From an uncultured Lachnospiraceae bacterium (lineage in GTDB: Bacteria; Bacillota; Clostridia; Lachnospirales; Lachnospiraceae), in the NCBI GenBank assembly GCA_910584685.1, contig CAJUAO010000015.1, positions 1 to 64,000 of the forward strand: DNA of 64,000 nucleotides, written 5' to 3'. Numbering within the stretch: the first letter of the stretch is position 1; each line of letters begins with the position of its first letter. The notes under the pieces are model-generated. The model was not told the origin of the DNA. It was given only the letters and a program-made list of their open reading frames with translations, and did no database searches. Shown in pieces: positions 1 through 7,319 of this stretch. The translations under genes were made by a program, and so were the position numbers.

Positions 1-22
1 ATCCCGTATGCTTAAATTATTT

Positions 23-44
23 ATACGGATTAAATACGGATTAA
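23..44. repeat. 11-bp perfect tandem duplication
   Basis: The 11-mer atacggattaa occurs twice head to tail (23-33 and 34-44) in AT-rich sequence at the left edge of the window. No gene is visible in bases 1-95. Function unknown. Confidence 0.8.
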
Positions 45-95
45 TATATCAAAAGCATAAATATCAAATTAAAAAATGTAACTTTCTCCCAATGA

Positions 96-397
96 GGGGC
101 TTAAGAAAAAAGGGAACTTGGGGCGGCAGGTCGGCTTGGGAAGGGAGTTATATATTTTTTTAAAGCATTGAGAAAAGGGTTAGAAATTCATCAAGGGAAT
201 ACCGTCAGCTTCTTAGCGTAGAGCGTCTGTCTGAGCAGGGGGCTTGCTTTTCAGCCCCTTGCGAGTTACGCTCGCAGCTTGGAAGGTGGCGGTATTCCCT
301 TGATAGAATTTCTTCCTCTTTTCGAAGCTTTAAAAAGATATATAACTCCCTTCCCAAGCCGACCTGCCGCCTCAAGCTCCCTTTATTCTTAAGCCCC
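96..397. repeat. Long inverted repeat (302 nt), MITE-like or structured RNA
   Basis: The arms are 96-203 and 291-397. They are complementary along nearly their whole length, including a perfect 34-bp block (122-155 with 338-371) and perfect ends (GGGGCTTAAG at 96-105, CTTAAGCCCC at 388-397). The 87-nt middle is itself partly self-complementary and is capped by a stem at 235-244/253-262 (GCAGGGGGCT with AGCCCCTTGC, one mismatch). The whole element can fold into one long imperfect hairpin. No target-site duplication is evident at the borders and no credible reading frame lies inside. It could be a miniature inverted-repeat element, a structured non-coding RNA or a strong transcription barrier in front of the gene at 555. 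Confidence 0.8.
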
Positions 398-554
398 GGA
401 CAACATGAGAGCAAATTTATTTTCAAGTGTACAAATTAATATTTTATGCAAGTCTTGGTCAATTTTGGATAAAATGTACATTAAGTCCCTAAGGGGGTAG
501 AAATCGAAAATAAATTGTGATAAGTTCATAAAGGAAGGAAAAAGGAGGTTACCC
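398..554. other. Intergenic leader before the condensation-domain gene
   Basis: No gene is seen here. A TAAAAT element at about 470-475 could be a -10 box, but no good -35 hexamer stands 16-18 bp upstream, so no promoter is called. A strong Shine-Dalgarno sequence (AAAGGAGG) lies just before the ATG at 555. Confidence 0.4.
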
Positions 555-1940
555 ATGAAAGAATATTATCCTTTAACAGCAGCGCAGAAAATGCATTACA
601 GCTGGATTAAAAATTACGGAACACAGCAGGTATCAGGAGTCAGTGTTGTAGCATCCCTAAAATCGCCCCTTGATTTTGGTTTGTTAAAAAAATGTATCCA
701 GTTAGAATTTGAGCGTTATGGCTGTATGAGAGTACGCTTTACAAAGCCTGATGAAAAAGGAGAAATAAAGCAGTATATTGTAAAAAATGATACAAGAGAT
801 ATTCCCCTTAAGGATTTAACCGGCATGAGCATGGCTGATGCAGACAGGCTGATGCAGCAGTGGGCATATGAGACCTTTGACGGAGATGATATACCATTGT
901 GCGATATATCAATGGTAAGGCTTCCTGAAGGCTATAACGGATTTTTTGTTCATATGGACCACAGGCTTATTGATTCCTGCGGGCTGGTGGTAATGATTAA
1001 CGATTTAATGCAGCTCTACGCGCATTTTAGATTTAAATCTGACTATCCGAAGGATTTGGCAGATTATAAGGAGGTACTTGTAAAGGATTTACAAAAGGCA
1101 AATAATGAAAAACGGTTTGCTAAGGATAAGAAGTTTTGGGACGCACAGCTTGACGAGCTGGGAGAGCCGCTTTATTCCGACATACAGGGACCGTCAGTTC
1201 TTGAGGAGGCAAGAAAGCTTCATGGAAATAAAAATTTAAGAGCCGCCGATATTGAAATGAAAGATTTATTTGTGGAGGTAAAGGATTACTGTCTGGAGCC
1301 TGAGCCTACAAGAAATTTGATAGATTTTTGCATGAATCATCAGCTTTCCATGACAAATCTTCTGCTTCTGGGAATAAGGACATATTTATCAAAGGTAAAC
1401 AATGGGCAGGAGGATATTACTATTGAGAATTTTATCTCAAGACGTTCAACACATGACGAGTGGACGTCAGGGGGCAGCAGAACAATTATGTTCCCTTGCA
1501 GAACGGTGATTCCTGCGGAAATGGAATTTCTGGCAGCCGCCTATGAAATCCAAAATATACAAAATAAAATATATATGCATAGTAATTATGACCCTGCCCT
1601 CATTGAGGAAGAGATGAGAAAGCGTTATAATACGCCGGAAAATACAGTCTATGAAAGCTGTTATCTTACATACCAGCCGATGCCTGTTAAGATGGATAAT
1701 CCATATCTTAAGGATATTCCACAGCATTCAAAATGGTTTGCTAATGGTGCGGCAACAAAGAAGATGTATTTAACGGTATCTCATACGGAGAATGGAGGAA
1801 TGAATTTTTCCTTCCACTATCAGACCGCTCATTTGGATGAGCATGATATGGAGCTGTTATATTACTATATGATGCGTATTCTTTTCAAGGGAATTGCGGA
1901 GCCGGATATGAGTATAGGTGAAATTATGAGACAAGTATAA
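555..1940 (+). CDS. Stand-alone condensation-domain / acyltransferase-like protein
   Basis: This 461-aa protein resembles the condensation (C) domain superfamily of nonribosomal peptide synthetases and related acyltransferases. It opens with YYPLTAAQKMHY, like the N-terminal core of C domains. The catalytic HHxxxDG motif is degenerate: D135-H136-R-L-I-D140-S141, keeping the second His (the catalytic one in the family) and the Asp but not the first His or the Gly. Its size fits one free C domain. The next genes encode an acyl carrier protein and an acyl-activating enzyme, so it probably moves an acyl group from that carrier to an amine or alcohol acceptor; the substrate is unknown. An alcohol acetyltransferase-like role is an alternative. 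The start is fixed by AAAGGAGG upstream of the ATG. Confidence 0.72.
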   Translation: MKEYYPLTAAQKMHYSWIKNYGTQQVSGVSVVASLKSPLDFGLLKKCIQLEFERYGCMRVRFTKPDEKGEIKQYIVKNDTRDIPLKDLTGMSMADADRLMQQWAYETFDGDDIPLCDISMVRLPEGYNGFFVHMDHRLIDSCGLVVMINDLMQLYAHFRFKSDYPKDLADYKEVLVKDLQKANNEKRFAKDKKFWDAQLDELGEPLYSDIQGPSVLEEARKLHGNKNLRAADIEMKDLFVEVKDYCLEPEPTRNLIDFCMNHQLSMTNLLLLGIRTYLSKVNNGQEDITIENFISRRSTHDEWTSGGSRTIMFPCRTVIPAEMEFLAAAYEIQNIQNKIYMHSNYDPALIEEEMRKRYNTPENTVYESCYLTYQPMPVKMDNPYLKDIPQHSKWFANGAATKKMYLTVSHTENGGMNFSFHYQTAHLDEHDMELLYYYMMRILFKGIAEPDMSIGEIMRQV

Positions 1941-1954
1941 AAAAGTGCCAAGAG

Positions 1955-2013
1955 CTTTAGCTCTTTGGGCTTTAGCTCTTTGGGCTTTAGCTCTTTGGGT
2001 TTTAGCTCTTTGT
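1955..2013 (+). repeat. 15-bp tandem repeat that can form nested hairpins
   Basis: The unit ctttagctctttggg is present in three exact copies (1955-1969, 1970-1984, 1985-1999) plus a degenerate fourth. The first copy completes a hairpin with the sequence just upstream (CCAAGAGC, ttta, GCTCTTTGG), so the 3' arm of a stem-loop appears to have been multiplied. It sits 15 bp after the condensation-gene stop and about 65 bp before the ACP gene. It may act as a weak terminator or attenuator with several alternative pairings. Confidence 0.75.
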
Positions 2014-2078
2014 AAAACCAATTTGCGGCTTATTATGAAATAAAATTATAATAAAATTTATTTTTTGGAGGAAAAGTT

Positions 2079-2318
2079 ATGACACAGGAAATGCAGTTTA
2101 AGGAGATAGTAGCGCAGTATTGTCAGGTGGAGCCGGAGGAAATGACAAATGATATGAGATTTAGAGAGGATTTGGGCTTTACATCACTTGATTTTATGTC
2201 ATTTTTGGGAGAACTGGAGGATACCTTTGACGTTGAACTGGAAGAGGAGGATGTTGTTCAGGTTCTCACAATAGAAGAGGCCCTTGAGCTTCTTGAAAGA
2301 TTGCAGCAGGAAGCATAG
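2079..2318 (+). CDS. Acyl carrier protein (stand-alone)
   Basis: This 79-aa acidic protein has the size and helical pattern of an acyl carrier protein. The phosphopantetheine site is DLGFTSLDF with Ser36 as the attachment residue, so the usual DSL is TSL here. GGAGG precedes the ATG. It lies between a condensation-domain protein and an AMP-forming ligase and far from any visible fab genes, which suggests a dedicated carrier for this small cluster and not the main fatty-acid ACP. No phosphopantetheinyl transferase or thioesterase is nearby, so modification would depend on a host enzyme encoded elsewhere. The carrier family is clear; the cargo is inferred only from the neighbouring ligase. Confidence 0.88.
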   Translation: MTQEMQFKEIVAQYCQVEPEEMTNDMRFREDLGFTSLDFMSFLGELEDTFDVELEEEDVVQVLTIEEALELLERLQQEA

Positions 2319-2323
2319 ATTAT

Positions 2324-2398
2324 TGCCGCAGAAACATAAATGTCTGCCACGGCAGCATATATACCTGCCGCAGAAACATATATGCGCAAAAAATGCGC
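2324..2398 (+). promoter_or_regulatory. Repeats and hairpin in the ACP-ligase intergenic gap
   Basis: The 15-mer tgccgcagaaacata occurs at 2324-2338 and again at 2366-2380, with ctgccacggcag between them. The palindrome TGCGCA then occurs twice (2382-2387 and 2393-2398), giving a hairpin that ends two bases before the AAGAGG ribosome site of the ligase. It could tune ligase translation; this is inference. Confidence 0.45.
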
Positions 2399-2414
2399 AG
2401 AAAAGAGGATAATT

Positions 2415-3962
2415 ATGGAAAAGCTTATTAGAGATATATTGGAAGAAAGTAAAAAGAATTATTCGGAAATAAAGGCTGTAAAGTGGCTGAAAAAAAAGGA
2501 AATTCTTGAGAGAAGCTACGGTGAGCTTATGGATAACGTTGAAGCAATAAGAAACGGTTTGCTTACAGAGGGCTATAAGGGTAAGCATATAGCTCTTATA
2601 GGAACAAGCTCTGTAGAATGGATTGAAAGCTATTTGGGTATTATTACAGGCAGCATTGTTGCCGTGCCTCTTGATGCAGGTCTTCCGGCAGAGGATTTAA
2701 TCGAACTTATAAACCGCTCGGATTCGGAAGCGCTGTTTTTAAGTCCAAAGAACATATCTCTTTTAGATGAAATTTTGGCAGAGTGCCCGAAGCTTAAGAA
2801 AATCTGGCTCCTTCAGGATGAAAAACCGGAGGTATCAAATGAAAAGACAGTATCCCTATTAGAACTGAAGAATACTCCAAAAAATGATGATGCAGCTTTA
2901 GACAGACCGTCTCCGGAGGATATAGCAACAATTATTTTTACCTCAGGAACAACAGGAAAAAGTAAGGGAGTTATGCTGACTCAAAGCAACCTTGCAGCAA
3001 ACGTAGAGGCTGTGAATTACCATGCAGAGCCGGGAACGGTAATGCTTAGCGTGCTTCCTGTTCATCATGCGTTTTGTCTTGTTATGGACTGGTTAAAGGG
3101 ATTTTCCCTTGGTGCAACCGTATGTATAAATGACTCCCTTCTGCATATGGTAAAAAATATGGGTGTATTTAAGCCGGAAGTCATGCTTATGGTGCCATTA
3201 ATGGTTGAAACAATTTATAAGAGACTTTCTGCCGCAGGTCCTCTTATTCCTAAAAAGCTTTTAGCGGCAAAGGTGTTTGGAGGAAGGCTTAAGATAATAT
3301 TTACAGGCGGAGCCCATCTTGACCCGTTTTATATTGATAAGTTTGCCGAATATGGGATAAATGTTCTTGAGGGTTATGGCATGTCGGAATGCTCGCCTGT
3401 TATAAGTTCAAATCTGCCTGACGATTATAAGGCAGGCTCCATAGGAAGACCTCTTTCAAATGTGGAAATTTCTTTTGAGGATGGGGAGATTTTAGTTAAG
3501 GGCACCAGTGTAATGAAGGGATACTATAAGATGCCGGAGGAAACAGAAGAAACCTTAAAGGACGGATGGCTTCATACGGGAGATAAGGGATATCTTGACG
3601 AGGACGGCTTTCTGTTTATTAACGGACGCGTTAAAAATCTGATTATCCTTTCCAACGGAGAGAATATTTCACCGGAGGAAATTGAGAATAAATTAGCCTT
3701 GGGCAAACTGGTAGGCGAGGTTATTGTGACAGGAGAAAATAACGGACTTACCGCAAGAATTTATCCTGACCAGGATATTGTATCATCAAAGCATATGAGT
3801 GAAGAAAAGATTAGGACAGAGCTTCAGGCGTTTTTGGATAAATATAATAAAAAGCAGCCGTCATATCGTCAGATTACAGGACTGGTCGTAAGAAAAAATC
3901 CGTTTATTAAAAGCTCAACAAAGAAAATTAAAAGGCAGGAGGCCTTGATTGACGAGGCATAG
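2415..3962 (+). CDS. AMP-forming acyl-CoA/acyl-ACP ligase
   Basis: This 515-aa member of the ANL superfamily has the P-loop-like FTSGTTGKSKGVML (about residues 174-187), the GYGMSECSP motif, the GWLHTGDKGYLDEDG motif with its ATP-binding Asp, and a C-terminal catalytic Lys region (STKKIKRQ, near residue 504). Members adenylate a carboxylic acid, usually a fatty acid, and load it on CoA or a carrier thiol. With an ACP directly upstream and a condensation domain before that, loading of that ACP is the likely job. The start chosen is ATG 2415, which has AAGAGG upstream; the frame is open back to 2340 but that ATG lacks a ribosome site. A simple acyl-CoA synthetase is the alternative. Confidence 0.82.
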   Translation: MEKLIRDILEESKKNYSEIKAVKWLKKKEILERSYGELMDNVEAIRNGLLTEGYKGKHIALIGTSSVEWIESYLGIITGSIVAVPLDAGLPAEDLIELINRSDSEALFLSPKNISLLDEILAECPKLKKIWLLQDEKPEVSNEKTVSLLELKNTPKNDDAALDRPSPEDIATIIFTSGTTGKSKGVMLTQSNLAANVEAVNYHAEPGTVMLSVLPVHHAFCLVMDWLKGFSLGATVCINDSLLHMVKNMGVFKPEVMLMVPLMVETIYKRLSAAGPLIPKKLLAAKVFGGRLKIIFTGGAHLDPFYIDKFAEYGINVLEGYGMSECSPVISSNLPDDYKAGSIGRPLSNVEISFEDGEILVKGTSVMKGYYKMPEETEETLKDGWLHTGDKGYLDEDGFLFINGRVKNLIILSNGENISPEEIENKLALGKLVGEVIVTGENNGLTARIYPDQDIVSSKHMSEEKIRTELQAFLDKYNKKQPSYRQITGLVVRKNPFIKSSTKKIKRQEALIDEA

Positions 3963-3967
3963 GCTCT

Positions 3968-4546
3968 CTACGACATAAAAGGGAGCATGCCTGTTATAAA
4001 AGCCTGTGTAAGAATATCGGCGATTACCTCCGGTGAAACCTTAAAATTTTCCACGCTCCATTTGTGCAGCACTCCAATGGTGCTGCCAATGGTGCAGGCA
4101 ACCATATAAGAAAATTCCTCCCTGCTGTGAATGGAAGGAGATGAATTTTGCATAACCGTTCCCACATAACGGTGAAACATGGTCATGGTCTTTTCAAAAA
4201 ATGTATCCCCTCTTGGGCTTCGAAGAAGGTTTGCCAAAAAAGGATTAGTCATAGTATAATTACAGATAGCCATAAAATATGATTTGCATACATCTTTGTC
4301 ATTTTTCGGGTGAAAGGTTTCCATAAGGGAAAATATATCATTAACAGTCTTATCCTCAATGGCAGTTACAAGAGCAGGAATATTTTCATAGTGATTATAA
4401 AAGGTGCTTCGCACAATTCCTGCTTTCTTTATTACATCGGACACAGTTATTTTATCTAAATCTTTTTCCTTTAAAATTAAAAAAAACGCATCATAAATAG
4501 CTTCGTCAGCTACATTATATCTCTCATCCTGAATATCGTTATTCAT
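3968..4546 (-). CDS. TetR/AcrR-family transcriptional regulator
   Basis: The 192-aa protein has an N-terminal TetR helix-turn-helix at about residues 15-60, with the typical end AGIVRSTFYNHYENIPAL, and a helical C-terminal ligand domain ending TGMLPFMS. AAGGAG lies just before the ATG. Its end lies 5 bp from the end of the ligase gene and it runs convergent to it, so it may well control the acyl-transfer genes (TetR regulators often sense the product or substrate of adjacent genes). It could also act on the divergent protease gene across the 229-bp gap. The inducer cannot be read from the sequence. Confidence 0.85.
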   Translation of the reverse strand: MNNDIQDERYNVADEAIYDAFFLILKEKDLDKITVSDVIKKAGIVRSTFYNHYENIPALVTAIEDKTVNDIFSLMETFHPKNDKDVCKSYFMAICNYTMTNPFLANLLRSPRGDTFFEKTMTMFHRYVGTVMQNSSPSIHSREEFSYMVACTIGSTIGVLHKWSVENFKVSPEVIADILTQAFITGMLPFMS

Positions 4547-4662
4547 AGTAATCTCCTTACATGCTTCAGTTTTAATAAAACTATAGTGCCATATTTTTGT
4601 GCTGCTTTTTACACATAACCGGTTTACAAAGCAAACTTATAAGGCTTGACTTAACTGATATC

Positions 4663-4690
4663 ATTATAGCACAAATTTATGGAAAAACAA
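4663..4690 (-). promoter_or_regulatory. Putative promoter of the TetR gene
   Basis: Read on the minus strand, a perfect TATAAT (4663-4668) stands 16 bp after a weak TTGTTT -35 (4685-4690). The short palindrome aaccggtt lies between this promoter and the TetR start and could be part of an operator. No comparably good promoter for the plus-strand protease is visible in the same gap. Confidence 0.45.
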
Positions 4691-4775
4691 ATTATATGTT
4701 AATGCAAAAACGCCGATGCATAGGGCGGAAATTTACAGCATAGCTTATAAAAAACAGTGACTAAACGGTAGAAAT

Positions 4776-6464
4776 ATGGACAGTCAAAAAAAAGAAAATC
4801 TGTTAAATCTTGCCCTTGACGCAACGCCTCAGGAGCGGGAAAAATCTGTTAATCTTTCGGTAGGCTATAACAGTATTGATAAAATGTGGAATCTAATAGT
4901 AAAATACGTTAATAATCTTGACAGTGTAAGAGCTCTGGGAGCAGAGGCATATGAGCTTTTAAACAATTATGCCATACTTACGGTGCCTGAAGGTCTTGTA
5001 GACACCGTAGCGGCTTTAGATGAAATTATTTTTGTAGAAAAGCCAAAGCGGTTAAATTTTGCTATAGTAAACGGACGGGCAGCCTCATGTATATCAGGCG
5101 TTCAGGAGGGAGTAAACGGCTTATATGGAGAAGGCTGTATAGTTGCAGTAATAGACAGTGGTATAGATTATGCAAATGAGGTTTTTAGAAACAAGGATGG
5201 CAGTACAAGAATCATTGGTCTGTTAGACCAAAGGGAGGGTGCGTTTTACACGGAGGAGCAGATAAACGAGGCGTTAGAGCATAATAATCCGGTAGAGCAG
5301 CAGCAGGTAGTTAAAAGCGTTGACACCTCAGGACACGGAACAGGAGTTGCCGCCATTGCAGCAGGAAATTTTGCGCAGGATAAATCAGCTAATCTGGGAA
5401 TTGCAACAAGAGCTTCTATACTGGCGGTAAAGCTTGGAGTACCTCTTACAGATTCATTTCCAAGGACAAGTGAGCTTATGCAGGCAATAGATTTCTGCGT
5501 AAGATTTGGAATGGAAAGGAAAATGCCCGTTGCTATTAATATTAGCTTTGGAAATACATATGGCTCCCACGACGGGACTTCGCTTCTCGAAACCTATATA
5601 GATGAGGTATCGGGAGTGGGAATAAATACAATAGTAATAGGAACAGGCAATGAGGGAGCGGCGGCAGGGCATACATCAGGGCGTGTTGAAAATAACAGAA
5701 CTGAAATAATAGAGCTTGCAGTTGGAAACTACGAGCCAGCCTTAAATGTTCAGATATGGAAAAGCTATGTGGATATATTTGATATAGAAGTAGTGGTACC
5801 GTCAGGAAGAAGCATTTTAATATCGGGGGAGGCTGCCGGCACCTACAGATATAGAACGGATATGACGGAGCTTCTTGTGTATTATGGTGAGCCGTCGCCC
5901 TTTAGCCAGTATCAGGAAATATATATAGATTTTATTCCACGGGAGCTTTATATTACGGAGGGAATATGGCAGATAAGACTCCACGGAAGAAGAATTGAAC
6001 TGGGAATATATGATTTATGGCTGCCGTCTTACAGTAACCTGAACGGAAGCCGTTTTGTAAGGCCTACTCCTGAAACCACCCTTACGATTCCCTCAACGGC
6101 AAGAAAGGTTATATCAGTAGGAGCCTACAATTCCTATAACGGCTCCTATGCCGATTTTTCAGGGAGAGGCTTTGACCGAACCGGAGGAATCATTAAGCCG
6201 GAAATAGTAGCTCCGGGAGTAAATATAGAAACGGCGGCAGTAGGGGGAGGAAGAATAACCGCAAGCGGAACCTCCTTTGCCACTCCTTTTGTCAGCGGAG
6301 GCGCGGCCCTTATGATGGAATGGGGAGTAATAAAAGGGAATGACGCTTATCTGTATGGAGAAAAGGTAAAAGCGTATATGATAAGGGGAGCAAGGCAGCT
6401 TGCAGGAGAGACGTCTCCATCGAAAAAAACAGGGTGGGGAGCTTTTTGTATAAATTTTCTTTAG
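4776..6464 (+). CDS. S8 subtilisin-family protease, Csp-like
   Basis: The 562-aa protein has a complete subtilase triad: Asp127 in AVIDSGIDY, His187 in SGHGTGVAA and Ser500 in ASGTSFATP. The first ~95 residues look like a propeptide, and the long insert between His and Ser (about 310-420) fits the jelly-roll insertion of clostridial Csp germination proteases. No signal peptide is visible, as in Csp proteins, which are packed into spores from the mother cell. In Csp systems the active member processes the SleC cortex lytic enzyme, while other members lost the triad; here all three residues are present. No sleC is in the window, so a germination role is inferred. The ribosome site is weak (cggtag). 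Confidence 0.8.
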   Translation: MDSQKKENLLNLALDATPQEREKSVNLSVGYNSIDKMWNLIVKYVNNLDSVRALGAEAYELLNNYAILTVPEGLVDTVAALDEIIFVEKPKRLNFAIVNGRAASCISGVQEGVNGLYGEGCIVAVIDSGIDYANEVFRNKDGSTRIIGLLDQREGAFYTEEQINEALEHNNPVEQQQVVKSVDTSGHGTGVAAIAAGNFAQDKSANLGIATRASILAVKLGVPLTDSFPRTSELMQAIDFCVRFGMERKMPVAINISFGNTYGSHDGTSLLETYIDEVSGVGINTIVIGTGNEGAAAGHTSGRVENNRTEIIELAVGNYEPALNVQIWKSYVDIFDIEVVVPSGRSILISGEAAGTYRYRTDMTELLVYYGEPSPFSQYQEIYIDFIPRELYITEGIWQIRLHGRRIELGIYDLWLPSYSNLNGSRFVRPTPETTLTIPSTARKVISVGAYNSYNGSYADFSGRGFDRTGGIIKPEIVAPGVNIETAAVGGGRITASGTSFATPFVSGGAALMMEWGVIKGNDAYLYGEKVKAYMIRGARQLAGETSPSKKTGWGAFCINFL

Positions 6465-6483
6465 GTGAAAAATATTTTAATAA

Positions 6484-6555
6484 TTGTAAATAGTTGTAAA
6501 TAACATAATTTAAGGCAAAAATAGCATTTTTTTATTAAGTTAAATATGCTATAAT
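6484..6555 (+). promoter_or_regulatory. Putative promoter of the LytTR-GHKL operon with direct repeats
   Basis: An extended -10 (TG at 6547, TATAAT at 6550-6555) lacks a clear -35. About 50 bp upstream the 9-mer ttgtaaata is repeated with 10-bp spacing (6484-6492, 6494-6502). Direct repeats upstream of a weak -35 are what an activator-dependent promoter can look like, but the spacing is not the ~21 bp usual for LytTR sites. Confidence 0.45.
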
Positions 6556-6604
6556 AACTTAGTACGTTATGCTTAAGGATATGTTACACAAAGGAGAGAC
6601 GTTT

Positions 6605-7315
6605 ATGCAAATAGCAATCTGTGACGATTGTATGGAGGATGCCCGGTATCTGAAAAAACTTTTGGTAGGGCATGTGGTTAGCATCTATTCCAATGGGAAT
6701 AGTCTTTTACAAGATATAGAAGATAAAAAATACAAATATGACTTGTATCTTTTAGATATATTTATGGATGAATCCATGAATGGGCTTGAGCTTGCAGAAA
6801 GACTGTGCGAAGTTCTTAAGGCATCTAAAAAGGACGCCCTTATCTGTTTTGTTTCTGCCAGTGATGATTTTTACAGGGAGGCGTATGACCTGTATGCGCT
6901 TCAGTATCTGATAAAGCCGGTGCAGGAGGAAAATATAAAAAAGCTTATTCAAAAAGTAGAAAAAATTATTAACACAGACAGTGAGAAAAAGCTTATTTAC
7001 TCATGGTGGGGAAAAACAGGAATGATTCCCTACGGAAAGGTCCGCTATATCAGCAGCAGGGGGCATACGCTTTCTATCTGCTGTACAAACGGAAATGTAC
7101 AGGAAAGCACGGGAAAGCTGAATGATTTGGAAAATCAGGTATGCGGGAATGTATTTATGAGATGCCATCAAAGCTTTATAGTTAATATGTACCATGTGGA
7201 GAGCTTAAAGGGCATGGATTTAATAATCTCAGGGGAGCAGATTCCCATATCGAGGCGGTACTATGCACAGATTAAAAAAAGGTATCAGGAGATACTGTTT
7301 GAGGAGGTAGACTGA
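6605..7315 (+). CDS. LytTR-type response regulator (AgrA/VirR-like)
   Basis: The 236-aa protein has a receiver domain (acidic pocket D7/D8, phospho-acceptor Asp51 in LYLLDIFMDE) followed from about residue 135 by a LytTR DNA-binding domain (MIPYGKVRYISS, FMRCHQSFIVNM). AAAGGAGAG precedes ATG 6605; the frame is open upstream to 6569 but without a better start. The gene ends 4 bp before a GHKL kinase gene, forming an Agr/Com-type two-component pair. These systems normally answer a secreted peptide, but no AgrB/AgrD-type genes are adjacent, so the signal is unknown. Confidence 0.88.
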   Translation: MQIAICDDCMEDARYLKKLLVGHVVSIYSNGNSLLQDIEDKKYKYDLYLLDIFMDESMNGLELAERLCEVLKASKKDALICFVSASDDFYREAYDLYALQYLIKPVQEENIKKLIQKVEKIINTDSEKKLIYSWWGKTGMIPYGKVRYISSRGHTLSICCTNGNVQESTGKLNDLENQVCGNVFMRCHQSFIVNMYHVESLKGMDLIISGEQIPISRRYYAQIKKRYQEILFEEVD

Positions 7316-7319
7316 TAAT

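Noticed and set aside
205..426. 73-residue minus-strand reading frame inside the long inverted repeat
   Set aside because: It lies wholly in the inverted repeat and its edge, has no ribosome site, and its composition reflects the repeat.
1955..2013. Possible CRISPR array
   Set aside because: The units are contiguous 15-mers without spacers and no cas genes are present.
2340..2414. N-terminal extension of the acyl ligase by 25 residues
   Set aside because: No ribosome site before that ATG, and the extension is encoded by the repeat-rich gap.
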